Assembly (NCBI RefSeq): GCF_019279795.1 | Contig: NC_056743.1 | Coordinates: 871,642,478-871,706,477 of the forward strand | Direction of reading: 5' to 3' | Origin: Protopterus annectens | Taxonomy: Eukaryota > Chordata > Ceratodontiformes > Protopteridae | DNA: 64,000 bases | Shown: one piece after another, positions 11,230-20,203 of the stretch | Layout of the letters: the number at the start of each line of letters is the position of its first letter | How positions within the stretch are numbered: the stretch's first letter is position 1 | Position numbers and translations under genes: made by a program | The notes under the pieces: generated by a model | What the model was told of the DNA's origin: nothing | Seen by the model: only the letters and a program-made list of their open reading frames with translations | The model's database searches: none

Positions 11230-11548
11230 TATGTGATATGATGTATATGTTTTTGTTTGTCTTTTGGCTTTTCCCGGTTAGGGGTCACCACAGTGGAACT
11301 CTGGTCCGCTAATGATTGGCAGTAGATTTTTCACAAATCCGAGGTGCCAGCTGAACGTCCATCCTTCAACGAAGGCATACCCATTTATGCATGTCTTTCA
11401 AATGCCCATCCAACCACGGGGAGGACATGCAGACTCCACACAGAAGGCACTCCCCGCACTCCAGCTGAGAATAGAATGGGAGAACCTCTTGCTGTGAGGC
11501 AACAATGCTACCGCTGCACCACCGCGGATATGTGATATGATATATATG
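11230..11548 (-). mobile_element. tRNA-derived SINE with conserved central domain
   Basis: The target duplication tatgtgatatgatgtatatg at 11230-11249 is repeated with one mismatch at 11529-11548. Between them, on the minus strand, lies a SINE with a tRNA-like head (gtggtgcagcggtagcattg), a middle matching the conserved domain common to V-SINE-like elements (gtgtggagtctgcatg, then ccaaccgtggttgg-like wording) and a 3' end reading gtggtgacccctaac..gggaaaagcc. The same family interrupts the retroviral env at 32772-33058. Confidence 0.85.
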
Positions 11549-12627
11549 ATTGTCATAAAGAAGATATGTTAAATATTTTATTGGCTTCTATGTCAAATAC
11601 GAGATGCATACCGGTACAGGAAATCTTCACCATGTGCCATTTCCCATTACAGGAATGTTGGAAGTATTAAAAGACATTTCTTACTTATTTGTCAACATGA
11701 TAATAACATATCTTGTTTGGTTCATCTGTATTTTTTCTACAATAGGCTACAGGTTTGCTTTATCTTTCCTACTTGACTTCTTTTAATTTTTTTTTTATAT
11801 ACTATGACAAAAGCATTATTTTTTTTTCTTTATGGTTCATGGTGTTTGTGTGTATTTGAAAATCTTTAAGTAAGGGATTAAGGGGAGAGAGGAAAGGTCA
11901 AGATATTTAGGTGGCTAGGGGAGGGAGTAGTATATTAGGGATGGTTGGCAGGATACTGAAAATTTAATCAGGCTAGAACTAAAATGATGCTTAACATTTG
12001 GTTTAACAATAGCTCCTCCACATTAATGTAATGGGGTGCATAGTTAGAACTGTAGGGCTGAAGGGGATGTGGGGGAGAGAAGCATCAGGACAGTGATCTC
12101 CTAGTGCCAGTGTTTTTGCTTGTAATGTTCCTCTCTTCTTGGGGTGGTTTACTGTTGTATTAGTGTGAATTTACATAAACGTATTTTGATTTTTTGTAAT
12201 CCGTTTTAAACCAGTAAAAAGACTGAAAATAAATATTTCAGCTCTTTATTTTTTAAGTTGTGTAATGGAAATGAACCATTAGTGCTTCAGTCTTTAATAC
12301 CGGTCAACAGTGCTGTCCTTAGCTCCTACAGCATGCCCAGGACGGTCTCCTTATTTAGTCCACATGAAGCTGCTGGTACTGTCCATCATTCATGTATGAT
12401 GGACATTATGTCTATTAACCCATTTGCCTTAGGGACCACTGGAAAGATTTGGGTGACCATTTTTCACATTTCTTTGTTTTTTCATTTACATGCCTTAATA
12501 TTTTAAATCTTACAGTATGACAGATACTGATGTCACTGCGGGTGACTATGTCAGTCATTAATGTTGCTTATAGCCTTTTTTGGGCTATACTGTCTTATTT
12601 TCTTTCATTCTCAACAATTACTTAAGC
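11549..12627. other. unassigned AT-rich sequence
   Basis: Contains T-rich runs at about 11786-11832 and no recognised gene or repeat family. Confidence 0.3.
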
Positions 12628-12800
12628 AGCAAGGTGGCTTACTGGCAGGATCTCTGCTTCTTGTGTATGTGATTCAATCTTAAACACTAGTCATTGCCTA
12701 TGTGGAGTTTTCCATGTACTTCACTTGTCTGCTAGGTAGTATCTAGGTTCTCTGCTTTCCTCCAACCTTCCAAATGGTGCTGGAATATTGCCTATATTAA
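12628..12800 (+). mobile_element. Degenerate SINE of V-SINE-like design
   Basis: Eroded head (gcagcaaggtggcttactgg), then a B-box-like tgtgattcaatct. A middle follows that resembles the conserved central wording of V-SINE-like elements (tgtggagttttccatg, ggttctctgctttcctcc). No target duplication was identified. Confidence 0.5.
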
Positions 12801-12860
12801 ATTTTCCACAAATATGTTGTACTTATTTTTCTCTGGTATAATTAGTTGGGGGGGGGGGCG

Positions 12861-13085
12861 TGTTTAAAGAGTGCATGTGCCAAGGTTCTTTGTACAAGAA
12901 TGTTAGCATGTTGTGCTGACGTTCTCTGTCAGCCTTTTGTGGTAGACGAATGAGTATACCCACGTTTGTCAAGTAACCCATATGCTGACCTTTTAAACAT
13001 CAACCACAAAAGAATGACAAAGAGAATGCTTTTATACTAACATGCATGCGCTTTGAAAGAATCTTGGCACATGCAATCTTTAAAC
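12861..13085. mobile_element. Foldback element
   Basis: The first ~84 bp (gtttaaagagtgcatgtgcc...) form an imperfect inverted repeat with the last ~83 bp, which read gtttaaagattgcatgtgcc on the minus strand, around a ~57-bp loop. The core seen in the other palindromic elements is absent, so this is a separate family. It is non-coding. A target duplication was not resolved because the left flank is a G run. Confidence 0.7.
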
Positions 13086-13249
13086 ATCATTTTTGCAGAT
13101 AGGCAAGCTCCCCTGCATGAACCATACCCCTTGCTAATTATATATACTAATGTGTGGATTGTACAATGTGGATGAAAGGACTGCGAGAGTTATAGGATAC
13201 TGCACACCTGTCAACCATCTGCTTAGTTGACCAACCCATGTGTGCATAT

Positions 13250-13258
<9 letters not shown>

Positions 13259-13309
<51 letters not shown>
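13259..13309. repeat. (TA)n microsatellite
   Basis: About 25 TA units directly abutting the left end of the palindromic element that follows. Confidence 0.95.
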
Positions 13310-13311
<2 letters not shown>

Positions 13312-14029
13312 TTAAAACATCATATTACCAGTTGACCAGTTGATCGGACCACAAATTTTTGAGACCAGAAAGTCAAAAACGGAAATGACTGAAACTTAAA
13401 AAGACTGAGTCTCAAAATATCGAAATAACCTATAACAACATATGACTGCATCCAAAACATTGAAAACTGCAAAAATAACGTAAATTATTTGCCATTCCCT
13501 ATGTTTTTGCAGGGGGCCTATTCCCCCAGCACCCCCCACACTCCTATACCAACACCTGACATTGCACGACATTGTAGAAAAGGGTAAACTACAAATACAG
13601 TATTTAACTTCTGTAGTACTATAAGCAATGAACTTTTTAACTACTTTAACTAACATACACTTACTGCTCAACCTTTGCATTTACCACTACATATTGCTTA
13701 CAATAACATCATTTTACTCACTTTAATACCGAAAACATACCTGACAAATATTTGAACTTCTACTTCTTATTTTAACTTACATTTCCAAAAACTTCTCCGG
13801 CAGTGCCATCACTTAGCAATGAAACATCTGCCATATTGTATTTTACTTATGTACTAAAAAACTCTTAAAGTGACAACACACAATTTCAGCAAATGCCATA
13901 TAACTACCCCAATATATCTTCACATTCTGAAACATGATCTTTTTAAGTTTCAGTCATTTCAGTTTTCGACTTTCTGGTCTCGATGATTTGTCGTGCTATC
14001 AACTGGTAATACAATTTTTTAAAGTAGAT

Positions 14030-14031
<2 letters not shown>
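13310..14031 (-). mobile_element. Palindromic MITE-like element, copy 6 (largest)
   Basis: The 722-bp element has ~110-bp inverted arms: attaccagttgaccagttg at the left matches attaccagttgat read from the right, and both continue through gagaccagaaagtc and atgactgaaacttaaaaaga. The right terminus is ggatctacttt in reverse complement, close to the gggtctaytt ends of other copies. The core lies on the minus strand (about 13505-13590: G-rich tract, then tataggagtgtg and tgtagtgc-type wording, degraded). It sits exactly between two (TA)n tracts. Confidence 0.7.

Positions 14032-14088
<57 letters not shown>
14032..14088. repeat. (TA)n microsatellite
   Basis: About 28 TA units on the other side of copy 6. 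Confidence 0.95.
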
Positions 14089-14089
<1 letters not shown>

Positions 14090-14099
14090 CTATGGGTGA

Positions 14100-14436
14100 G
14101 GATGGATGGATGGATCTATAGGGCAGTTAGAAAGAGAAAACACTCATGTGAGTGAACACTTTTTTCTTGTGAAAAAAAAAATGCGCATGCTCATGAATGT
14201 ATTTTATGTCATCAGCCTTTTGTATGGGATAAGGTTGCAGCAGGTAAGGGAATTTGCCCTTACCCTGCTGTTAAGCAATCTCAGAGTTAGTATATACAAG
14301 TAGCAGTGAGTGTGGTTGGTGCAGGGAAGCTTGCCCACCCAGCAAAAACAAATAGTTTTATTTTTTTATATTTTTCAGTCCCTTTAGATTCACTGTAAAT
14401 TAACCTCTCTTTGAAAGTTTACTTTTATGAGACACT
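14100..14436 (+). mobile_element. Palindromic MITE-like element, copy 3 (boundaries uncertain)
   Basis: The shared core appears at about 14275-14335 (caatctcagagttagtatat, then the gtgcagggaagcttgccc block). A hairpin ggtaaggg..cccttacc lies just before it (about 14245-14268). The arms are short of obvious pairing, so this copy is degraded or truncated. Confidence 0.5.
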
Positions 14437-14462
14437 TGTGTGTGTGTGTGTGTGTGTGTGTG

Positions 14463-14510
<48 letters not shown>
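14437..14510. repeat. (TG)n then (TA)n compound microsatellite
   Basis: TG units to 14462 followed by TA units to 14510, ending at the left edge of copy 4. Confidence 0.95.
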
Positions 14511-14512
<2 letters not shown>

Positions 14513-14513
<1 letters not shown>

Positions 14514-14922
14514 GGTCCTCTTCAGAAACCCAAATGCTCACATTCCTGACTTCCAAAACACTCAGACAAAAAGGCCGACAACCGAACAACACCAACACCA
14601 ACACCAACACCAGTATCTCAGAACACTGACTTTCCACTCCAGGTAAGTAACCGCTTGGCCATCCTGTTGAACTTTGCCTCTTAACCCCCAGTAGTGTGAT
14701 CTCCGAGTTGGTATATTTAGTTGGGGGGGTTGGAGGACAGCCCCAACATGGGTGGGATTGCTTTCCTTCTGCTTTACTTTTTTGTCAGGATGGCCAAGTG
14801 GTTACTTACTTGGAGTGGAGAGTCAATGTGTCTGGATGTTGGTGTTGTGCGGCCATTGGCCTTTTCATCTCAGTGTTTTTGAAAATCAGGTAAGTGAGCT
14901 TTTGCATTTCTGAAGTAGACCC
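14513..14922 (+). mobile_element. Palindromic MITE-like element, copy 4
   Basis: Starts aggtcctcttcagaaa and ends with the complement of gggtctacttcagaaa. The inverted arms pair for about 150 bp (for example ccaggtaagtaaccgcttgg near 14640 against the complement of ccaagtaagtaaccacttgg near 14805). The core gatctccgagttggtatat is at about 14699-14720. (TA)n tracts flank it on both sides. Confidence 0.75.
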
Positions 14923-14941
14923 TTATATATATGTATGTATG

Positions 14942-14982
<41 letters not shown>
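14923..14982. repeat. (TA)n / (TATG)n microsatellite
   Basis: Short ATGT repeats then TA units separate copies 4 and 5. Confidence 0.95.
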
Positions 14983-14987
<5 letters not shown>

Positions 14988-15260
14988 CATTCAGAAGATG
15001 GACTCAACAGAGCATATAATTAACTTTCAGACAAGTTGAATGACAGAAAACAACACAAATCTACATTTTTGAAGGGGGCAAGCCCTGCTGCACCCCCTGC
15101 ATATTACATATACCAACTCTGAGATTGCACTACAGTGGGGAAAAGGGTAAATTCCTCAATCCTCACTGTACTGCAATCTCCCTTCAAAAGCGTCAACATT
15201 TCGGAAAGTTGATCATATGAAGTTCGATTTTCTGTTGACTCAGTCTTCTGAATCGGACCC
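14983..15260 (-). mobile_element. Palindromic MITE-like element, copy 5
   Basis: The right end reads gggtccgattcagaagactg on the minus strand and pairs with ttcagaagatggactcaaca at the left. The minus-strand core (gcaatctcagagttggtata, about 15110-15132) is preceded by a copy-specific hairpin (gcagtacagtg / cactgtagtgc, about 15122-15177) and followed by the G-rich tract and cttgccccc. A short TAGATA-rich stretch follows the element. Confidence 0.75.
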
Positions 15261-16492
15261 ATATTATGCATATAGATAGATATAGATATACATAGATAGA
15301 TATGAATATGGATACTCACATGTTTTTTTACTGAGATAAAGCACGGATCCACCTGGACCATCATCTTGGGAATATATACATTTCAAGTAGACTGACATTA
15401 AGAAAACAACAGCATTTCACTTTCCCAAAGACACATACAACAATACAAACACTGTATAGCAGACACAGTACGATCTAACCTTGATCTAAATATAGTATTT
15501 ATAACATTTGTGGGTGAGAAGACAGGGGAGGGGTGGATATGCATATAGAAGCTAGATGAGTTGAGGAATATTCAATTTGATAGCTGATAGGAAAGAGGAG
15601 ACAGGAAGAGGAATGGAGAATAAGGAGGTGAGTGTTATTCTTGTGTGTTTTAATTAAAATGGATTAAAGTAATGGGGTTTACTAGGACAGATAAGTCATA
15701 GTGAGACTGAATTGCAACAAGGCAAAAGCACCCTTTAAGTAACAGTGGCATTGAAAATATGTTTTTTTTTAACTAATAGTGGAATTTTCTAAAGGATTTT
15801 ATGAAGTTTGTATGTGTAGGGTAGAATTCCCAAATTTTTGGAGCAAGGATTGAGGAGTGTTCTGTGCCTTTTAATTTAGCCTGAAGTTTTGAAGGCTTGG
15901 ATTTGAATGAGAAATGTCATAGAATACATAGTAGATGTCTCTGACAGTGCATTTGCAAATTAGGGGAATAATTACAGATTGAGTTTAATGATCAGAATTA
16001 ATAGTAGAGGAGTTGCACTCTGGGGGATGGATGGTAGGACTTTGCTTTTGCTGATGAGGAACAGTGATGATCTCTTCTTGGTGAAGGAATTATAAATCTA
16101 TAAGCTTTGTTTGACGTAGGTTGAAGTGATGTTATATTATCTGCTGAGGAAGAAACAATAATCAGACATCCATATTCAAGTTGTAGCAGTAAAACTCATT
16201 TTCTTCTGGCTGCTGAGCCTGTGGGAGATAGAAAAATTGGAAATTTTAGGCCTTGAGAAAGAGCTTGTTGACTTTGGATTTTATAACTCAGAAATGGTAC
16301 TGAAATTTGAGTGAGTGGTCTAATTAAATCCCTAGATATTTGTACTGTTGGGTTGTTTGTAGGGCCTTATTTGAAAAGTTTTGGAAAGTTTGTGTTGGGA
16401 GTACTGCATTGCACCCTTTTAGCTGTTTTGTTTATTTTTTAACTGAATATGAGGTCATGCTGTACTGGCCAGTTAATGAGATGGGAGATGTC

Positions 16493-17110
16493 TTATTCAT
16501 GTTTGTATTTTATGTGAGCTGAGGAAGCATGTGTTGTATAGATTGCCATAGTATCTGCCAAAGGGATGATGGAATGAGGGAAGAAGTCTGTAAGCAGTTT
16601 GTTTATGAATAAGGAGAACAGCATGGGTGAAAACTTGGATTCTTGAGGGACCCCCCCCTTTGTAAAGACGTGCAGTGGGTGAACTTTGAAGTGCCTATTG
16701 GATAAGAAGTATTTGAACCATTGGATTGCCTGAGAGCTAATCCGAGCAATGATGAGGGAGATTAGCATGAAATGGTGATCAATCATATTAAAGGTTTTTG
16801 TAATATCAATACAACTTGGGCCTGTAAGCAAACCATTTTTCAAGTTTTGTACCAAGTAATTCAGTAGTGTATAGAGAGGGGTCATTGTACTGCCTGAGCA
16901 GACGCCATATGAATGAAAACAGCTAATCCTATGTGTTTGAAAGCATTGAGACAGCTGGTTGTAAATTAAATTTGTAAGTAGTTTTTGCAGGGTGGAGAGG
17001 ACTTAAATGGGTCGGAAGTCCTTTGTAGTGAATGGACTTGACGTTGGTTCCTTTCCATTAAGTTGGCATAATGTTTTTGGTAAGGCATAGGTTGTAGAAT
17101 ATAATTTGTA
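16493..17110 (-). pseudogene. L2-like LINE reverse transcriptase fragment
   Basis: Read 5' to 3' on the minus strand: DFRPI (about 17030, one stop follows), SGSTMTPLYTLLNYL (about 16880), IDITKTFNMIDHHFM with the first catalytic aspartate region, IQWFKYFLSNR, GGVPQESKFSPMLFSLFI (the PQG-SPLLF block), and a degraded LADTMAIY where YADD is expected. The second catalytic aspartate pair is therefore damaged. A related but diverged copy lies at 50300-51900. Confidence 0.7.
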
Positions 17111-17619
17111 ATGTAAAATAAACCAGGGTGGAGGCCACTTGTTCTGCAGGGGGCATCGAAGGGAGATATCTTCTAGAAGTCTAGCTATGTCCTTTTATAA
17201 AATTGCTTTAAAATAGAAGGGGATGTTTCTATTTTGTTAACATCTGATGAAAAAGCAATGTTTTGCATACTTGCTTTGGTGGGGTGGGGATAAGGTAAAG
17301 AATCGTATTACGAAGTTAATGGGAGCAGGTGGCCAGTTTGTGTTGTGATAATATCTTCTTGTAGGGGGTATTTTGGTGGGAGGTACAGTTTGTCATATTA
17401 TTCACTAGATTCCTGAATTCTTTTTGTTTGTATTAGAAAATGTTTTGGGAAACAATGAAGAACTTTGCTTTGTACCGCTATGTAGCTTTTTGACTACATT
17501 TCTAAACAGTAATTTATTTTTTTCAACTATGGGCTGAGGAGACATTTTTCCATTCTTTCTATGTGTTGTCCCTTAGTTTGCAGAATGATTTAAGTTAGTT
17601 GGTAAGGCATTCATTGTTT

Positions 17620-17830
17620 ACAAAAAACATATAAGTGAACCAATGATAAAGTGGAAACAGAAAACAGAAAGTCCAAAGCACCAAACAAAAGCAAGTTCAC
17701 AGCGCTATAGTAAAATAGTTTTATTAAAACAAAGCTTTCAGACAAAAAGTCCTTCCTCAGTGTTAGATAAAGGCATCTAGTAAGTTTTTAAATGTATTTT
17801 CTGAAGAATGAGGAATGTATATGCAACAAA
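17620..17830 (-). mobile_element. Penelope-like element 3' terminal fragment
   Basis: On the minus strand: ctgaggaaggactttttgtc, gaaagctttgttttaataaa, then a stretch with agcgctgtgaac and ggtgctttggactttc. This combination (hammerhead core, AATAAA-like stretch, short GC-rich end) is the usual look of vertebrate Penelope-type terminal repeats. No coding part is left. Confidence 0.6.
17722..17771 (-). ncRNA. Hammerhead ribozyme-like motif in Penelope fragment
   Basis: Minus strand: CTGAGGA (17760-17754), stem II GGAC/GTCT with a short T-rich loop, GAAA (17739-17736), palindromic AGCT as a 2-bp stem III, then U as cleavage base (between 17732 and 17731). Stem I pairs ACA with TGT and TTTAT (17771-17767) with ATAAA (17726-17722), leaving an internal loop. 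The sequence differs from the 4.5/5.4-kb motifs but the architecture is the same. Confidence 0.6.
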
Positions 17831-18309
17831 GGGAATGTAATTGGATATAATGTAGTCCCATTTTATTTGCATTCCTTTGATGTTTTGCTGCATTTACATC
17901 AGAAAGTTATTAGTGATGGTAGAGATTTTAGTTGTACAGTTTAATGAAGCTCTTAACAAGTTGAAATTCTCAATTCCAATTTTGCTAGGTTTAGGAGGTG
18001 TATGTTAAAATCATCTATGATGGTGAAGTTTTTGTAGAATATCATGTAGTAGTGATTTAAATGTTATTTCACTGGTGGAAGGGAGGTGGGGAGCAATAAG
18101 GATGTTTTTGTTAATGGGTAGACAATTAGTGTCATGATTGTGTGATTATTTAATGAAGAATTTTGGGGGGTTATGTTAATTGTCAGGTTATCTTACACAA
18201 AGAACAAGGTTCCCACACCTACCCTTTTCCAGGTCTGTCACAGAACAGACATTTTTAGTTGAGAAAATGAACATTTAGAATGGGAATGCTTGGTTTAACT
18301 CCTTTTTAT

Positions 18310-20188
18310 AAGAAATAAAAAATAAAAAACAAACCATGTAAAAGGATAAAACCAGCTCCTTGTAAATAAAGTCGTAAATAAAAGAAAAACAAAGGAGGCG
18401 ATAACACAGCAGGATAGGTTCATAGGTTTATACTAGGCTATCTGCCCTAAGGCATTTATAAGCCTAGCCCAAAGTTATTTGGCTTACGCCACCCCTTATG
18501 TTAGAAATAATGTGCCCATTAGTTTGTTGTGCCTCTGTCCAGCAGTGACACAGAGATGATTCCCGGGGTAAACCTACGATCTCCCATCCACCGGTCAAGA
18601 TTTCTCTTGAACAGAGCCAGCGAGGTGCTCTGTCTCACATGGACCGGGATTTTATTCCACAGTATGGGGAGTCTCTGGGTGATAAATCTATCCCTCCAGC
18701 ACGTCCTATTTATATCCGTGCTAAGGTTTAAGTCACTTGCTCTAGTGGTTCTGGTGGATTTGGATTTTTTGAGGTGGAGCATGTCCATTAATTCTGGGTT
18801 GGTCATGGCCTTGTATGTCAGGCACAGGTCACCTCTGAGCAGACGGTATGCAACTGAATAGAGTTGGAGTTTCTTCAGTCTGGCAGTATATGACAGGTTT
18901 TGGAGTCCCTTTATCCTTTTGGTGAGGAACTTTTGGGGTCTCTCCAATTGCTGAAGGTGTCGGGTGAGATACATCCCGAATGGGGCATTGTACTCAATCA
19001 TTGGTCTGATAAGTGAAGAGTACAGGGGAACAATGACCTCACTTGATCTGGATGTGAATCCCTTCATGATCAGATGGGCAATGTAGAAGGTCTTTCGAAC
19101 CACTTTAGCAACGTGAGTGTCAAACGAGAGGCCACTGTCAACCTGGGTACCCAGGTCCCCGATAACCTCTTCTGTGCTTAGTGGGTTGCCACCTATATGG
19201 TAGCTTGGGGTTACCTTGTTTTCGGTCGGTATGACTTTAACTTCAGGCCATGGCTCTGGCACCAGCTATCAGTTTCCGTGAGACCCGAAGGATGTCTGTG
19301 TCCGATGTACTATCCACTATGGCACCCAGTTTGCAGTCATCAACTTTGTCAGCCATAGTCCTCCTATGTTTGCCTGTACTTCTGAGAAGTAGATGCCGAA
19401 CAATAGGGTGTGGGACACCACTTGTAACAGTCTGACATGGCTCCAGCAACTCTAACCCTGTGGGTTCTGTCCTTTAGCCAGTTTGCAACCCATCTTGTGA
19501 CATATGGGTTTACATTTAAGCTAAGTTTCTCTATGATACCAGTGGGGTATTGTGTCAAAAGCTTTGCAAGGTCAAGGTAGGCTGTATGGACTGCCTTTCA
19601 TCAATGGTCTTGGTAACTGTTTGAAGAAGTCGACCAGGTTCAAAAGGCAAGATCTGCCCTTGACAAAGCCAAACTGGGTTGGGTCCAAGGTCTGCAAGTC
19701 CCTATGTCCTTGTTTATGAGTTCCATTATGATCCTCTCCATAGCAGGCTTGTTAAGCTAATTACCAGGGTCTGTAGAGGCACCGCCTTTGTGGAGTGGGA
19801 CCACAGTTGCCGCCCACTCCTTGGGCACATATCCTGTGGTAAGGATAAGATTAAACAGCTGCCTTATGTGCGGGTTTAGTTCTTCATTGAGTTCATGTAG
19901 CACAGAGAGAGCAGCTTTCACCATTTGAGATGTCTGGGAGGCTATACTCTGTTGGGATAGTTATCTCTCCTTTTGGGAACCTGTCTGCCAGTATGTTGGC
20001 AATGTCTGTGGGCTCAGTGATTTTTGTATCATTTTGGACTAATTCTGAGCATATCTGGGAGTTTCCACCCAGGTTTCTGACATAGCTGAAGAAGGCCTTA
20101 TGATTGTCTTTTGAATCTATGGCAATTTTTTTCTCAAAGGATAAAAGCAAACAAAACTGAATAGAGTACTCTGTTAAATTTCGTTTGC
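18310..20188 (-). mobile_element. CR1-like LINE, copy A
   Basis: The target duplication ttaactcctttttat lies at 18295-18309 and 20189-20203. The 3' end on the minus strand (down to about 18414) closes with tatctgcc, ctagtat and aacctatgaacc-type octamer repeats, as in CR1-like elements with an 8-bp 3' microsatellite. An A-rich ~100-bp stretch (18310-18413) lies beyond the tail. The element is 5'-truncated and internally deleted. Confidence 0.75.
18519..20150 (-). pseudogene. CR1-like LINE ORF2, reverse transcriptase remnant (copy A)
   Basis: The longest intact piece (18519-19262, 247 codons) is the C-terminal part after the catalytic core: LGTQVDSGLSFDTHVAKVVR, YSSLIRPMIEYNAPFGMYLT, and near the end INRTCWRDRFITQRLPILWN. 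Upstream pieces cover the catalytic region in several frames. The FADD-equivalent survives as a degraded ADKVDDCKLG (19320-19350), and a LKDRTHRVRVAG block is at about 19450-19480. The N-terminal fragment at 19893-20150 includes NHKAFFSYVRNLGG. The full-length protein would nick and reverse-transcribe at the target site. Frameshifts and deletions make this copy dead. Confidence 0.8.
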
Positions 20189-20203
20189 TTAACTCCTTTT
20201 TAT

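Larger units (their letters stand above)
15400..18309 (-). mobile_element. Old L2-like LINE, main part
   Basis: Minus-strand remnants run from an endonuclease-like block (about 18000-18060) through the reverse transcriptase (about 17110-16490) towards a 3' part near 15400. It is broken by a Penelope fragment (17620-17830) and by a CR1-like LINE inserted at 18310-20188. Sequence upstream of that insertion (20204-20600) is probably its 5' continuation. Numerous stops and shifts indicate age. Confidence 0.6.

Noticed and set aside
11312..11535. Two plus-strand frames as a small gene
   Set aside because: They lie entirely within a SINE bounded by a target duplication.
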